A stretch of DNA of 64,000 nt from assembly GCF_949769225.1 (NCBI RefSeq), contig NZ_CATKPB010000006.1; one strand, given 5' to 3'. This document shows, piece after piece, positions 42,181 to 50,884 of the stretch. The first letter of the stretch is position 1, and the number at the start of each line of letters is the position of its first letter. Under the pieces are notes generated by a model that made no database searches, was not told where the DNA came from, and saw nothing but the letters and a program-made list of their open reading frames with translations. Source of the stretch: Peptoniphilus_A genitalis. Lineage in GTDB: Bacteria; Bacillota; Clostridia; Tissierellales; Peptoniphilaceae. The translations under genes were made by a program, and so were the position numbers.

Positions 42181-42879
42181 ATGATAAAATTTGAAAATGT
42201 TTATAAGGAATACAACAATGGCGTTGCTGCACTTTCAAATATAAATATTGAAGTGCCTCGCGGCGATTTTGTTTTCTTAGTTGGCCCATCTGGTGCTGGT
42301 AAGTCTACAATGCTTAAACTTCTAATAAGAGAAGAGAAGGCTAATCGTGGTAAGATTTTTATCGGCGATGATGAAATAACTAAAATTTCAAAATATATGA
42401 TTCCTAAACTTAGGAGAAATATTTCTGTTGTCTTCCAAGACTTTAGACTTTTAGAAAAAAAGACTGTCTTCGAGAATGTGGCCTTTGCCCTAGAAATTCT
42501 TGGAGAATCAAAAAAAGAAATAAATAAAAAAGTTGAGTATGCTCTAGACCTTGTTAACTTAAGTGACAAGGTAAAGGACTATCCTTCAGAGCTATCTGGT
42601 GGAGAGTCACAAAGGGTTGCCATTGCAAGGGCTATTGTAAATGATGCTCCTTATCTAGTTTGTGATGAGCCAACAGGTAACCTTGACGAGTCTACTGCTT
42701 GGGACATTATGTCTGCCCTAAAAAATATTAACGATGCAGGCAAGACAATTATAATGGCAACTCACGCAGTTAATATTGTAGACAAGTTTAACAAAAGGGT
42801 AGTTACCCTAGACAATGGTTCCATTGTTTCGGATATAAGAGAAGGAGGTTACTATGAAGGTAATAAGACAGCTCTCTAA
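42181..42879 (+). CDS. ftsE: Cell division ATP-binding protein FtsE
   Basis: A 232-aa ABC ATPase: Walker A GPSGAGKST at 35-43, VVFQDFRLL, signature LSGGESQRVAIARA, Walker B LVCDEPTGNLDE, His-switch ATHA. With FtsX it forms a complex that activates a peptidoglycan hydrolase outside, here the M23 protein two genes on. It overlaps ftsX by 26 bases. Confidence 0.95.
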   Translation: MIKFENVYKEYNNGVAALSNINIEVPRGDFVFLVGPSGAGKSTMLKLLIREEKANRGKIFIGDDEITKISKYMIPKLRRNISVVFQDFRLLEKKTVFENVAFALEILGESKKEINKKVEYALDLVNLSDKVKDYPSELSGGESQRVAIARAIVNDAPYLVCDEPTGNLDESTAWDIMSALKNINDAGKTIIMATHAVNIVDKFNKRVVTLDNGSIVSDIREGGYYEGNKTAL

Positions 42880-43756
42880 TCTTGTGAGAGAAGCCTTCTC
42901 AAGCTTGTGGAGAAACAAGACCATGTCCTTTACTTCTGTAATTTCCATTACAGCTATGCTTACACTTTTTGGTGTAGTTATGCTTATGGTTTTGAATTTA
43001 AACGGAATGGTATTTCAAACTGGAGAGAAGTTAGACAAGGTTGTATTTTTCTTAAAGGACGATGCAAAGCCTAAGGATGTAAATGCCTTTATTGATGAGC
43101 TTGATGAAAACAAAAAGGTAAAAAAAGTTGCCTATGTTTCTAAGGAAGAAGCCCTAGAGGAATTCAAAGAAGGTTTTGGAGAAAACTCCTCAATCCTAGA
43201 AAATATTCCTGGTGGAAATCCACTTCCAGCTTCTATAACTGTTGAAATGAAAGAACTTTCCTATGGAAAGGAAATTGAAGACAAGTATAAGGATCTTCCA
43301 ATTGTTGAGGACCACAATTATTACTATGACTTTGTAACTCAAATGATGAAAATTCAAAATGGAGTTAAGTATGTGGGAGCCGCAATTGTTTTAATCCTAG
43401 TTTTGATTTCTGTTTTAATTATTCACAACACAATTAAGATTGCCATTTCAAACAAGGAAAAGGAAATAAACATAATGAAGTATGTTGGAGCAACTAATAC
43501 TTATATAAGGGGACCCTTCTTAATAAATGGAATTATTTTTGGAATTCTTGGTTCAGCCATATCAGGTTTCTTGACGCTGAGACTTTATGGAATAATTTTT
43601 GATAGGTTAAATCCACAACTCCATGATATCACAGGAGTGGATATGTTAACTGCAGCATCTGTTAGGACAGACTTATATATTGTGTTTTTATGCATTGGTG
43701 TTGGAATTGGATTTTTTGGATCCCTATTCTCCACTAAGAAGTTTTTAGATGTGTAG
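42854..43756 (+). CDS. ftsX: Cell division protein FtsX
   Basis: A 300-aa protein: N-terminal cytoplasmic stretch, helix 1 (~25-48), an outer domain of ~120 residues, then three helices with KEKEINIMKYVGATNTYIR as coupling motif. The start is inside ftsE after GGAGGTTACT. The outer domain would contact the coiled coil of the downstream hydrolase. Confidence 0.95.
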   Translation: MKVIRQLSNLVREAFSSLWRNKTMSFTSVISITAMLTLFGVVMLMVLNLNGMVFQTGEKLDKVVFFLKDDAKPKDVNAFIDELDENKKVKKVAYVSKEEALEEFKEGFGENSSILENIPGGNPLPASITVEMKELSYGKEIEDKYKDLPIVEDHNYYYDFVTQMMKIQNGVKYVGAAIVLILVLISVLIIHNTIKIAISNKEKEINIMKYVGATNTYIRGPFLINGIIFGILGSAISGFLTLRLYGIIFDRLNPQLHDITGVDMLTAASVRTDLYIVFLCIGVGIGFFGSLFSTKKFLDV

Positions 43757-43764
43757 GTGAAAGA

Positions 43765-45006
43765 ATGTATAGTAAGAAAAAGATTCTTGCAATTTGCCTG
43801 GCTGCCATAATGGCTGCCCCAAGTGCAAGTTTTGCAAAGTCTTCTAAGACTCTAACTATTGAAAAAAATAAAAAAATCGAGCAAAAAAAACAAATCAATT
43901 CAAAAATGAAGGAGCAAAAGACTAATATTTCTAATACAGAAACAGAAAAAAAATCTGTTTCTGATGAAATAGAAACTCTAGATGCCAAGATTCTAGAGAA
44001 GTCTAACAAGATTCAATCTCTTGAGAAAGAAATAAATAAACTCAACCAAGATATTGCTGAGAATCAAAGAAAGTTGCAAGAAGCTCAGGCAAATCTTGAG
44101 GCCAATACAAAGTCCCTAAGGTCAAGACTAAGGGAAATGTATAAGAGAGGTAATATCACCTACATTGAAGTTTTGTTAAATTCTAAGGATATTGAAGAAT
44201 TACTTAGAAATAACGCAATTATTTCTTCTATTGCAAGGGCTGATAGGGAATTAATCGAGTACATCAAGACACAAATCGATACAATAAAAAAGACAGAAGA
44301 AAAATTAAAGATAGATAGGGAAAGACTTTCTGTTAGCAAGGCTGCTGTTGAATCTGAAAGACAAGGATATCAAGATGCGGTTAATGCAAAGAATGAGTAC
44401 ATGAAAGTTCTTGAAAAAAATATTGATGCCTATAAGATAGAGTTTGAAAAAGCTCAATCAGATTGGCAAAACCTAGACCTAGAAATTTTAAAACTTCAAA
44501 AGGAAATTGAAGTTCAAAAGAAAAAGGAAGAAGAAGCAAAGGCAAGAGCTCAAAGGGCTTCAGCTAATAGGACAAATAGGGTTAATAGCAACATAAGTGT
44601 TGCATCAAGACCAAGAGATGGACAAGCTTACACTTGGCCAGTGCCAGGTCACTACTCAATATCTTCACCTTTTGGATACAGGACTCACCCAATCCTAGGT
44701 TATTCTAAGTTTCACTCAGGTATAGATATACCAGCACCAAGTGGAACACCTATAGTTGCAGCTAAGTCAGGTACAGTAATTTTATCAAGACTTATGAGTG
44801 GTTATGGAAATGTAATAATGATAGATCACGGCGATACAGTAACAGTTTACGCTCACTGTTCAGCACTTAACAAGTCAGTAGGCGACTCTGTATCAGCAGG
44901 AGATGTTGTAGCCTTTATTGGTACAACAGGTCTATCAACAGGACCGCACCTTCACTTTGAAGTTAGGGTTAATGGATCACCAGTAAATCCATTGGGATAT
45001 GTATAA
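43765..45006 (+). CDS. PcsB/EnvC-like murein hydrolase activator, M23 peptidase
   Basis: A 413-aa secreted protein: signal peptide (1-24, SASFAKS), a long coiled coil (residues ~30-265), a short polar linker and a C-terminal LytM/M23 domain. The zinc ligands are visible in FHSGIDIPAP (HxxxD) and GPHLHFEV (HxH). The Zn ligands appear complete, so it can be an endopeptidase itself. Its position after ftsEX and its long coiled coil match PcsB/CwlO-type hydrolases gated by FtsEX. The stop overlaps ctpA (TAATG). Confidence 0.92.
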   Translation: MYSKKKILAICLAAIMAAPSASFAKSSKTLTIEKNKKIEQKKQINSKMKEQKTNISNTETEKKSVSDEIETLDAKILEKSNKIQSLEKEINKLNQDIAENQRKLQEAQANLEANTKSLRSRLREMYKRGNITYIEVLLNSKDIEELLRNNAIISSIARADRELIEYIKTQIDTIKKTEEKLKIDRERLSVSKAAVESERQGYQDAVNAKNEYMKVLEKNIDAYKIEFEKAQSDWQNLDLEILKLQKEIEVQKKKEEEAKARAQRASANRTNRVNSNISVASRPRDGQAYTWPVPGHYSISSPFGYRTHPILGYSKFHSGIDIPAPSGTPIVAAKSGTVILSRLMSGYGNVIMIDHGDTVTVYAHCSALNKSVGDSVSAGDVVAFIGTTGLSTGPHLHFEVRVNGSPVNPLGYV

Positions 45007-46175
45007 TGAAAAAGAATAAATTATTAAAAGTGGCAGCAGTTGTTATCTTAATCTTGACAACTGCTGTTGTTACGAGAATTTACACAGTAAAAAGTATTTT
45101 AGCTACAAATGAAAATTTTGGTAAGGTAGTCTTACTTGAAAAGTATTTAAAGGAAAACTATCTCTACAATAAGGACATAAAAGAAGAAAAACTTGAAGCA
45201 GGAATCCTAAAGGGTTTAGTTGCAGGACTTGAAGATCCTTATTCGCAATATCTCACAAAAGATGAGATGAAAAAATTGTCAGAGCAAACCACAGGCAAGT
45301 TCCAAGGTATTGGAGTTATAATTTCTCCTGCAGAAGATGGAACTGTAACTGTAGTATCTCCAATAAAGGGTTCACCAGCTGATAGGGCTGGCATTGAGTC
45401 TGGCGACAAGATTTTAAAAATCAATGGCAAGGACTTCTCTGCAGATAAAATTGACCAAGCATCAAAGGAGATGCGTGGAGAATCAGGAACAAGTGTCAAG
45501 ATTTTAATTTTAAAGAAGAAAAATCTAAAGACCCAAGAAGTTGAGATCAAAAGAGAAGAGATAAAAATCGACTCTGTCTTAAAAAATAAAATTGGAGACT
45601 ATGGCTACATTGGCATAACAATGTTTGATGAAGAGACAGGCAAGGACTTCAAAAAAGTTTTAAGGGAACTCACAGATGAAGGAGTCAAGGGAATAGTCCT
45701 AGACATGAGGGGAAACCCTGGTGGAGTTGTGGATTCCTCTTATGAGATTGGAGATGAAATCCTTCCGAAGGCAAGCTTCGTAACCTTGAAGAACAACAAG
45801 GGAGAAGTCATAGAAGACTACAAAACTGACGACAAGTACAACGACATCAAGATGGTAGTCCTCGTTAACGAAGGGTCAGCTTCGGCATCAGAAATTTTGG
45901 CAGGGGCAATAAGCGACCTTCACAGAGCAAAAATTGTTGGTAAGAAAACCTATGGCAAGGGAGTAGTTCAAAATGTAATTGCCTTGCCAGAAGGAGACGG
46001 ATTAAAACTCACAACATCAGAATACTTCACACCAAGTGGCGACTCAATAAATAAATTGGGAATAAAACCTGACGTAGAAGTAGACCTTCCAGAAAATGTG
46101 AAGGGGATTGGAGTGGACTATCTCAAAACAGATACACAACTTCAAAAAGCCCTAGAGATTTTAAAAGAAAAATAA
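45006..46175 (+). CDS. C-terminal processing peptidase CtpA/CtpB (S41)
   Basis: A 389-aa secreted or anchored protease: N-terminal membrane helix (6-27), PDZ domain (~95-170, SPADRAGIESGDKILKING), and an S41 domain with LDMRGNPGGVV, nucleophile Ser in EGSASASEIL and Lys in GKKTYGKG. A C-terminal tail follows. CtpA next to ftsEX and a hydrolase suggests turnover of the hydrolase or of division proteins (inference). Confidence 0.93.
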   Translation: MKKNKLLKVAAVVILILTTAVVTRIYTVKSILATNENFGKVVLLEKYLKENYLYNKDIKEEKLEAGILKGLVAGLEDPYSQYLTKDEMKKLSEQTTGKFQGIGVIISPAEDGTVTVVSPIKGSPADRAGIESGDKILKINGKDFSADKIDQASKEMRGESGTSVKILILKKKNLKTQEVEIKREEIKIDSVLKNKIGDYGYIGITMFDEETGKDFKKVLRELTDEGVKGIVLDMRGNPGGVVDSSYEIGDEILPKASFVTLKNNKGEVIEDYKTDDKYNDIKMVVLVNEGSASASEILAGAISDLHRAKIVGKKTYGKGVVQNVIALPEGDGLKLTTSEYFTPSGDSINKLGIKPDVEVDLPENVKGIGVDYLKTDTQLQKALEILKEK

Positions 46176-46192
46176 AATTTATTAAGAAATTA

Positions 46193-46219
46193 AAGCAGCC
46201 GAGAGAAGGCTGCTTTTTT
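46193..46219 (+). terminator. Terminator of the ftsEX operon
   Basis: AAGCAGCC (46193-46200) with GGCTGCTT (46208-46215), then T-rich. Confidence 0.9.
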
Positions 46220-46283
46220 AGTGAAAATTATTATAAAAAGGTTTTTATAATTTTATATTTTCTGATAAAGTTTTTTATAAATT

Positions 46284-46441
46284 AGTTTTTGTAAAGCTAT
46301 GCTTTACGAGTTTTATAAGGAGGGGGAGCCAGGGGCCTCACGATGCCCCTAAGCCCCTCCAATATTGATTCGTAAAGCTTTGCTTTACAAAAACTTCTTA
46401 AAGATTAAATCTTTACAATCAATCTAAAAGCGTCAGCTTTT
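46284..46441. repeat. Nested palindromic intergenic element
   Basis: Outer arms AGTTTTTGTAAAGC (from 46284) and GCTTTACAAAAACT (to 46395) are inverted copies, and each arm is itself a hairpin (GTAAAGCTATGCTTTAC, GTAAAGCTTTGCTTTAC). Between them is a GC-rich core with GGAGGGG/CCCCTCC (46319-46360) enclosing AGGGGC/GCCCCT. Two more small hairpins follow: AAAGATTAAATCTTT (46400-46414) and AAAAGCGTCAGCTTTT (46426-46441). The core's GC content stands out sharply from its surroundings. It could be a MITE/REP-like repeat or a structured RNA; only one copy is in the window. Confidence 0.7.
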
Positions 46442-46504
46442 AAAACTTTTTCTTTTCCCCTCTTTCAATGATATAATTAACTTAGTATTTAATTGAGGTG
46501 TTCT

Positions 46505-47398
46505 ATGTTATTTGATATAAATGAAAATTTGGGAGATTTTTTCTACGATGAGCCTATGAAGAACCACACTTCTTTTTGTGTTGGTGGTCCTGCTAAGCTT
46601 CTCATTAAGCCTAGGGATGAAGAGGCTCTTGTGGAAATTTTAAAATCTATTAGAAAAAATAATTACAAGTATTATATTCTTGGTAACTGCACTAACATCA
46701 TCGTAAGGGACAAGGGCTTTGACGGTATTATCATCAAGCTTAAAAACAAGTTAAATGATGTTAAAAAAGTTTCTGACAAGGAAATTTATGCAGGTACTGG
46801 GGCAAGCATGAAAAAAATCAGCGAGTTTGCCATGGAAAACTCTCTTACTGGTCTTGAGTTTGCTCACGGCATTCCAGGTTCTCTCGGTGGTGCAATTGTT
46901 ATGAATGCTGGCGCCTACGATGGGGAAATAAAAAATGTTGTAAAGAGCGTAAGACTTCTTGATGAAGATTTAAATGTCATTGAAGTACCTGGTGATGAGA
47001 TGAACTTTTCTTACAGGCATTCTCTTGTTCAAGAGAGGGACTTAATCGTACTTGGAGCTACCTTCTCTCTTGAAGATGGAGATAAGAATGAAATAAGAGA
47101 AAAGTACGAGGACTTTGACCAAAGAAGGGCGGACAAGCAACCTCTTGATATGCCTTCTGCTGGATCCACTTTTAAGAGACCTACAGGTTATTTTGCAGGG
47201 AAGTTAATTGATGATTCTGGCCTAAGAGGCTTTACCCACAAGGGAGCAGGCATTAGCGAAAAACACTGTGGCTTCGTTGTAAACAAGAACAAGGCTTCAG
47301 CCCAAGATGTACTTGAAACTATTGAAATAGTTCAAAAAGTTGTTCACGATAAGTTTGACGTGACTTTGGAGAGAGAAGTTAAAATTATTGGTGACTAA
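46505..47398 (+). CDS. murB: UDP-N-acetylenolpyruvoylglucosamine reductase
   Basis: A 297-aa FAD enzyme: GNCTNIIVRDKGF (FAD loop), GLEFAHGIPGSLGGAIVMN, FSYRHSL, and PSAGSTFKRP with the catalytic Ser, then GFVVNK near the C-terminus. It makes UDP-MurNAc. ATG at 46505 lies behind TGAGGTGTT. First gene of murB-rapZ-yvcK. Confidence 0.95.
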   Translation: MLFDINENLGDFFYDEPMKNHTSFCVGGPAKLLIKPRDEEALVEILKSIRKNNYKYYILGNCTNIIVRDKGFDGIIIKLKNKLNDVKKVSDKEIYAGTGASMKKISEFAMENSLTGLEFAHGIPGSLGGAIVMNAGAYDGEIKNVVKSVRLLDEDLNVIEVPGDEMNFSYRHSLVQERDLIVLGATFSLEDGDKNEIREKYEDFDQRRADKQPLDMPSAGSTFKRPTGYFAGKLIDDSGLRGFTHKGAGISEKHCGFVVNKNKASAQDVLETIEIVQKVVHDKFDVTLEREVKIIGD

Positions 47399-47420
47399 GT
47401 TTCTTTAAGTTGGTGATGAA

Positions 47421-48287
47421 ATGGAAATTATAATTATTACTGGAATGAGTGGATCGGGCAAGTCCTATGCCCTTGATGTCTTTGAGGACCTTGGCTACTA
47501 TGCCATGGATAATCTTGCGCCAGCCCTTTTGCCAAAGTTTTGTAACATTGCCCTTGATGCTAAGAGCAAGAACTTTGAAAAGGTAGCTGCTGTTGTAGAC
47601 ATGAGAAGTGGTGAGCTCTTTAATGACTTTTATTCTGCCTACGAAGAACTAAAGGGGATGAATTTAAAAATCAGGCTTTTGTTTCTCTATGCTGATATGG
47701 AAACTATTATTGCAAGATACAAGGAACTTAGAAGGCCTCACCCTATGAATAGGTCCATTGTTGATGGTTATAATTTTGAGGAAGCAACTCTTTCAAAGAT
47801 TAAGGAGAGTGCTGACTTCGTCATTGACACCACTGGGCTTTCCACAAAAAATTTGAGGAAGCAACTCATGGCCTTTGTTTCTTATGACGAGAAGGACAAC
47901 TTTGCCATTGAAGTCACAAGTTTTGGTTTTAAGTCTGGCATCTTAAAGGACGCTGATCTTGTTTTTGATGTGAGGTTTTTGCCAAATCCTTTTTATATTA
48001 AGGAACTTAAAGATTTAAATGGAAATACCGAGGAAGTAAAGTCCTTTGTAATGAAGTGGGATGTCACTAGAGAATTTATAGATAAGACTGTAGACCTCTT
48101 GAAGTTTTTGATTCCCAACTACATGGCAGAGCAAAAGAGAGTCCTTACAATTGGGATAGGTTGCACTGGAGGCTTCCACAGGTCTGTTGCCATAGCTGAA
48201 GAGATAGGCAGGATCTTAAAGGAAGAGTACAAGTCCACCTATGTAACCCACAGGGATATGGAGAAAAATTTATGGAAAAAAAGATAG
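47421..48287 (+). CDS. rapZ: RNase adapter protein RapZ (YvcJ)
   Basis: A 288-aa P-loop protein: GMSGSGKS at 8-15, ENLGYFAMDNLAP-type sequence as DLGYYAMDNLAPALL, RRPHP, SFGFKSG, DVRFLPNPFY, and the C-terminal GIGCTGGFHRSVAI. In Firmicutes its role is less clear than in E. coli, where it controls GlmS via RNase E. ATG follows GGTGATGA. Overlaps yvcK by 16 bases. Confidence 0.95.
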   Translation: MEIIIITGMSGSGKSYALDVFEDLGYYAMDNLAPALLPKFCNIALDAKSKNFEKVAAVVDMRSGELFNDFYSAYEELKGMNLKIRLLFLYADMETIIARYKELRRPHPMNRSIVDGYNFEEATLSKIKESADFVIDTTGLSTKNLRKQLMAFVSYDEKDNFAIEVTSFGFKSGILKDADLVFDVRFLPNPFYIKELKDLNGNTEEVKSFVMKWDVTREFIDKTVDLLKFLIPNYMAEQKRVLTIGIGCTGGFHRSVAIAEEIGRILKEEYKSTYVTHRDMEKNLWKKR

Positions 48288-49240
48288 CAGTCCTAGGTGG
48301 AGGTACAGGCATCTCCACTATTTTGCGTGGACTAAAAGATTTTACTACAAATATTTCTGCTGTTGTCTCCATGTCTGATGATGGTGGGGGAAGTGGAATC
48401 CTAAGAGAGGAACTAAATATTCTTCCACCAGGTGATGTTAGAAGGTGTCTCATTGCCCTTTCCAACACCGACAAGACCATGAGGGACTTGTTGAGCTACA
48501 GGTTTAAGTCAGGATCCTTAAAGGATCAAAATGTGGGAAATATTTTAATTGCAGCCCTAACTGATATTTTTGGGTCCTTTGACAAGGCCCTTCTTGAAAT
48601 GTCTAGTGTCTTTAATGTAACGGGCAAGGTAATTCCAGTGACTCTAGATGAAACTCATCTTGTTGCAGAGTTTGAGTCCAAGGACAAGGTTGTGGGTGAG
48701 TCCTACATTCCAAAGATGTGCTACAGGTTAAACACAAAAATTGAGAAGATGTCTATGATTCCTCATTATCCAAGAGCAAATGAAGATGCTCTTGAAGCAA
48801 TCCTATCATCTGATGTGGTTATTATTGGGCCAGGCTCTCTTTACACTTCTATCATTCCAAACTTTTTAGTTGGAGGAATCAATGAAGCCTTAAGAGATAC
48901 CAAGGCTAGAGTAATTTACATTGCCAATGCCATGACACAAAAGGGCGAGACAAAAAATTATTCCTTGAAGGACCACTTCGAGGCGATCTTAAAACATTCC
49001 AACTATGAGTTTATTGATGAAGTCATAGCCAATGACCTTAGGGCAACAGATGAAATTTATAAGTACTACTACTACAAGGATGAATCCACACCAATCTTTG
49101 CCACTGAAGAAGATAAAAAATATTTTAAAGAAAAAAATGTCCTGCTCACAGAGGGCGAGTTTATAGAAATTAAGGACGGCTTTATAAGACATGACGGCGA
49201 CAAGATAGGGGCCAGCATTTTTAGAAGTCCTTTCTTGTAA
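48272..49240 (+). CDS. Gluconeogenesis/cell-wall factor YvcK (GlmR)
   Basis: A 322-aa CofD-fold protein: VLGGGTGISTILRGLK at the start, SMSDDGGGSGILREEL, PPGDVRRCLIALS and IGPGSLYTSIIPN. It binds UDP-GlcNAc and helps route carbon to the cell wall in B. subtilis (GlmR), consistent with murB in the same operon. The usual next gene, whiA, is not here. Confidence 0.94.
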   Translation: MEKKIAVLGGGTGISTILRGLKDFTTNISAVVSMSDDGGGSGILREELNILPPGDVRRCLIALSNTDKTMRDLLSYRFKSGSLKDQNVGNILIAALTDIFGSFDKALLEMSSVFNVTGKVIPVTLDETHLVAEFESKDKVVGESYIPKMCYRLNTKIEKMSMIPHYPRANEDALEAILSSDVVIIGPGSLYTSIIPNFLVGGINEALRDTKARVIYIANAMTQKGETKNYSLKDHFEAILKHSNYEFIDEVIANDLRATDEIYKYYYYKDESTPIFATEEDKKYFKEKNVLLTEGEFIEIKDGFIRHDGDKIGASIFRSPFL

Positions 49241-49287
49241 AAAAAATTTAAAGATGTTATTATTTATTTGTTATAAAGGAGGATGAA

Positions 49288-50304
49288 ATGAGGAAATATA
49301 GAAAGACAGAACATATAGAAAACTTCCTTCGCTCAACCTATGTTGGCGACCCGCTTTTCTCTGATATCTTTTTGTATAATGACTCTCTTCCAGAGATAAA
49401 TTATGATGAAATTGATACAAGTCTTAATTTTTTAAATAAAAAAGTAAAGTTTCCATTGATGATTAACGCCATGACTGGTGGATCTGATCTTTCAGAGGAA
49501 ATAAATAGGTCTCTTGCAAATGTAGCAGCAGAATATGACCTACCCATGGCAGTTGGATCACAAACCATTGCCCTAGAAGACAAGGACTCAAGAAAGTCCT
49601 TTGAAATTGTAAGAGAAATAATAAAAGACGGGATTGTAATCTCAAACCTATCTGGGTTTGCTAGCCCCGAAGATGCAAAGTTAGCAGTTGACCTCTTGAG
49701 GGCAGATGCAATTCAAATCCACTTAAACCCAGCCCAAGAACTTGTTCAAGTTGAAGGGGAAAGAAATTTTTGTGGCATCTTAAATAATATAGAAAAAATT
49801 GTAAAGACATCTGAAGTCCCTGTAATAGTTAAAGAAGTTGGCTTTGGAATGTCACAAAAAACTGTAAAGAAACTTCACGATGTTGGAGTCGAGTATGTAG
49901 ACATATCAGGCTTCGGTGGTTCGAACTTTTTTGAAATTGAAAACCTAAGAGAACCCAATGCCGACATCTCAGATTTATTTTCTTGGGGAATTCCAACAGC
50001 CTTAAGTTTAATCGAAGCAAAGAAGCTTGCCTATGATGATATGCATATAATAGCATCAGGGGGAATAAAAACTTCTGTTGACATAGTAAAGAGCCTTTGC
50101 ATAGGAGCAGACATGACTGCTATTAGCGGAGAAATTCTTTCCTACATCGTTCGTGGTGGATACGAATACACCTTAAGATACATTGACGGACTAATGGAAA
50201 AGACAAAGATGCTAATGATGTTAAATGGAGCAAAAAATATTTCTGAACTTCAAAAAGTTGACTACAAGGTGACTGGAAAACTAAGAGAATTATTGGAGGA
50301 CTAA
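49288..50304 (+). CDS. fni: Isopentenyl-diphosphate delta-isomerase, type 2
   Basis: A 338-aa FMN- and NADPH-dependent TIM barrel: NAMTGGSDLSEEINRSLA, AVGSQ, HLNPAQELVQVEG, VIVKEVGFGMS, DISGFGGSNF, ASGGIKTSVDIVKSL. It interconverts IPP and DMAPP. SD AAAGGAGG. IspE at 23338 indicates an MEP pathway, in which type 2 isomerase is optional. Paired with the hutD-like gene by one-base spacing. Confidence 0.93.
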   Translation: MRKYRKTEHIENFLRSTYVGDPLFSDIFLYNDSLPEINYDEIDTSLNFLNKKVKFPLMINAMTGGSDLSEEINRSLANVAAEYDLPMAVGSQTIALEDKDSRKSFEIVREIIKDGIVISNLSGFASPEDAKLAVDLLRADAIQIHLNPAQELVQVEGERNFCGILNNIEKIVKTSEVPVIVKEVGFGMSQKTVKKLHDVGVEYVDISGFGGSNFFEIENLREPNADISDLFSWGIPTALSLIEAKKLAYDDMHIIASGGIKTSVDIVKSLCIGADMTAISGEILSYIVRGGYEYTLRYIDGLMEKTKMLMMLNGAKNISELQKVDYKVTGKLRELLED

Positions 50305-50826
50305 ATGAAATTTATAAAAAAAGAAGAATTTAAAGATTCAAATTGGTCTGCAGGAGTAACTACAGAAGTTTTTATCTACCCAGAAGGAGCAAGTGTTGGC
50401 GAAAAGAACTTTGACTTTAGGATTTCTACAGCAACTTGCAAGGATAAGGAATCAGTTTACACACCCTACACAGGTTTTTATAGATACATCACACCAATTG
50501 ACAATGTGATGAATATTGAAAGTGATGGGAATAAATTTACATTAGATCCCTTTGAAGTTTTATTTTTTGACGGAGACCACTCCACAAAATCATCAGGCGA
50601 TGTGAGAGACTTCAACTTAATTTATAAAAAGGGACAAGAAGCCAAGATGTTTTCCTTAAATATTAATAACTTTGAATTTAAGGCAGACAAGAGGGCAGTA
50701 ATCTTTAATTACGATTCAGAACTAAAAGTCCAAGACAAGAACTTTGAAAAATTCTCAGCCATCTATCTTGAAGAAGAAAAAATAAAAATAGAAGGCAAGG
50801 GAAGAATAATAATTTGCGAATTTTAA
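50305..50826 (+). CDS. HutD/Ves family cupin-like protein
   Basis: A 173-aa beta-rich protein of the HutD/Ves family: NWSAGVTTEVFIYPEG (family WxxGxTxEI), DFRISTATCKDKESVYTPYTGFYRYITP in pieces, and FDGDHSTKS. No function is established for most members; some lie with histidine-use genes, which are absent here. Starts one base after the fni stop and ends at a terminator, so co-expressed with fni. Confidence 0.8.
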   Translation: MKFIKKEEFKDSNWSAGVTTEVFIYPEGASVGEKNFDFRISTATCKDKESVYTPYTGFYRYITPIDNVMNIESDGNKFTLDPFEVLFFDGDHSTKSSGDVRDFNLIYKKGQEAKMFSLNINNFEFKADKRAVIFNYDSELKVQDKNFEKFSAIYLEEEKIKIEGKGRIIICEF

Positions 50827-50843
50827 AAATTTAGAAAAAAAGA

Positions 50844-50869
50844 AACTGTGATTTAATCACAGTTTTTTT
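50844..50869 (+). terminator. Terminator of fni-hutD
   Basis: AACTGTGATT (50844-50853) with AATCACAGTT (50855-50864), a long stem with almost no loop, then seven T. The A-rich left side makes it usable for the convergent gene too. Confidence 0.88.
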
Positions 50870-50884
50870 AATGCAAATTTTTAT

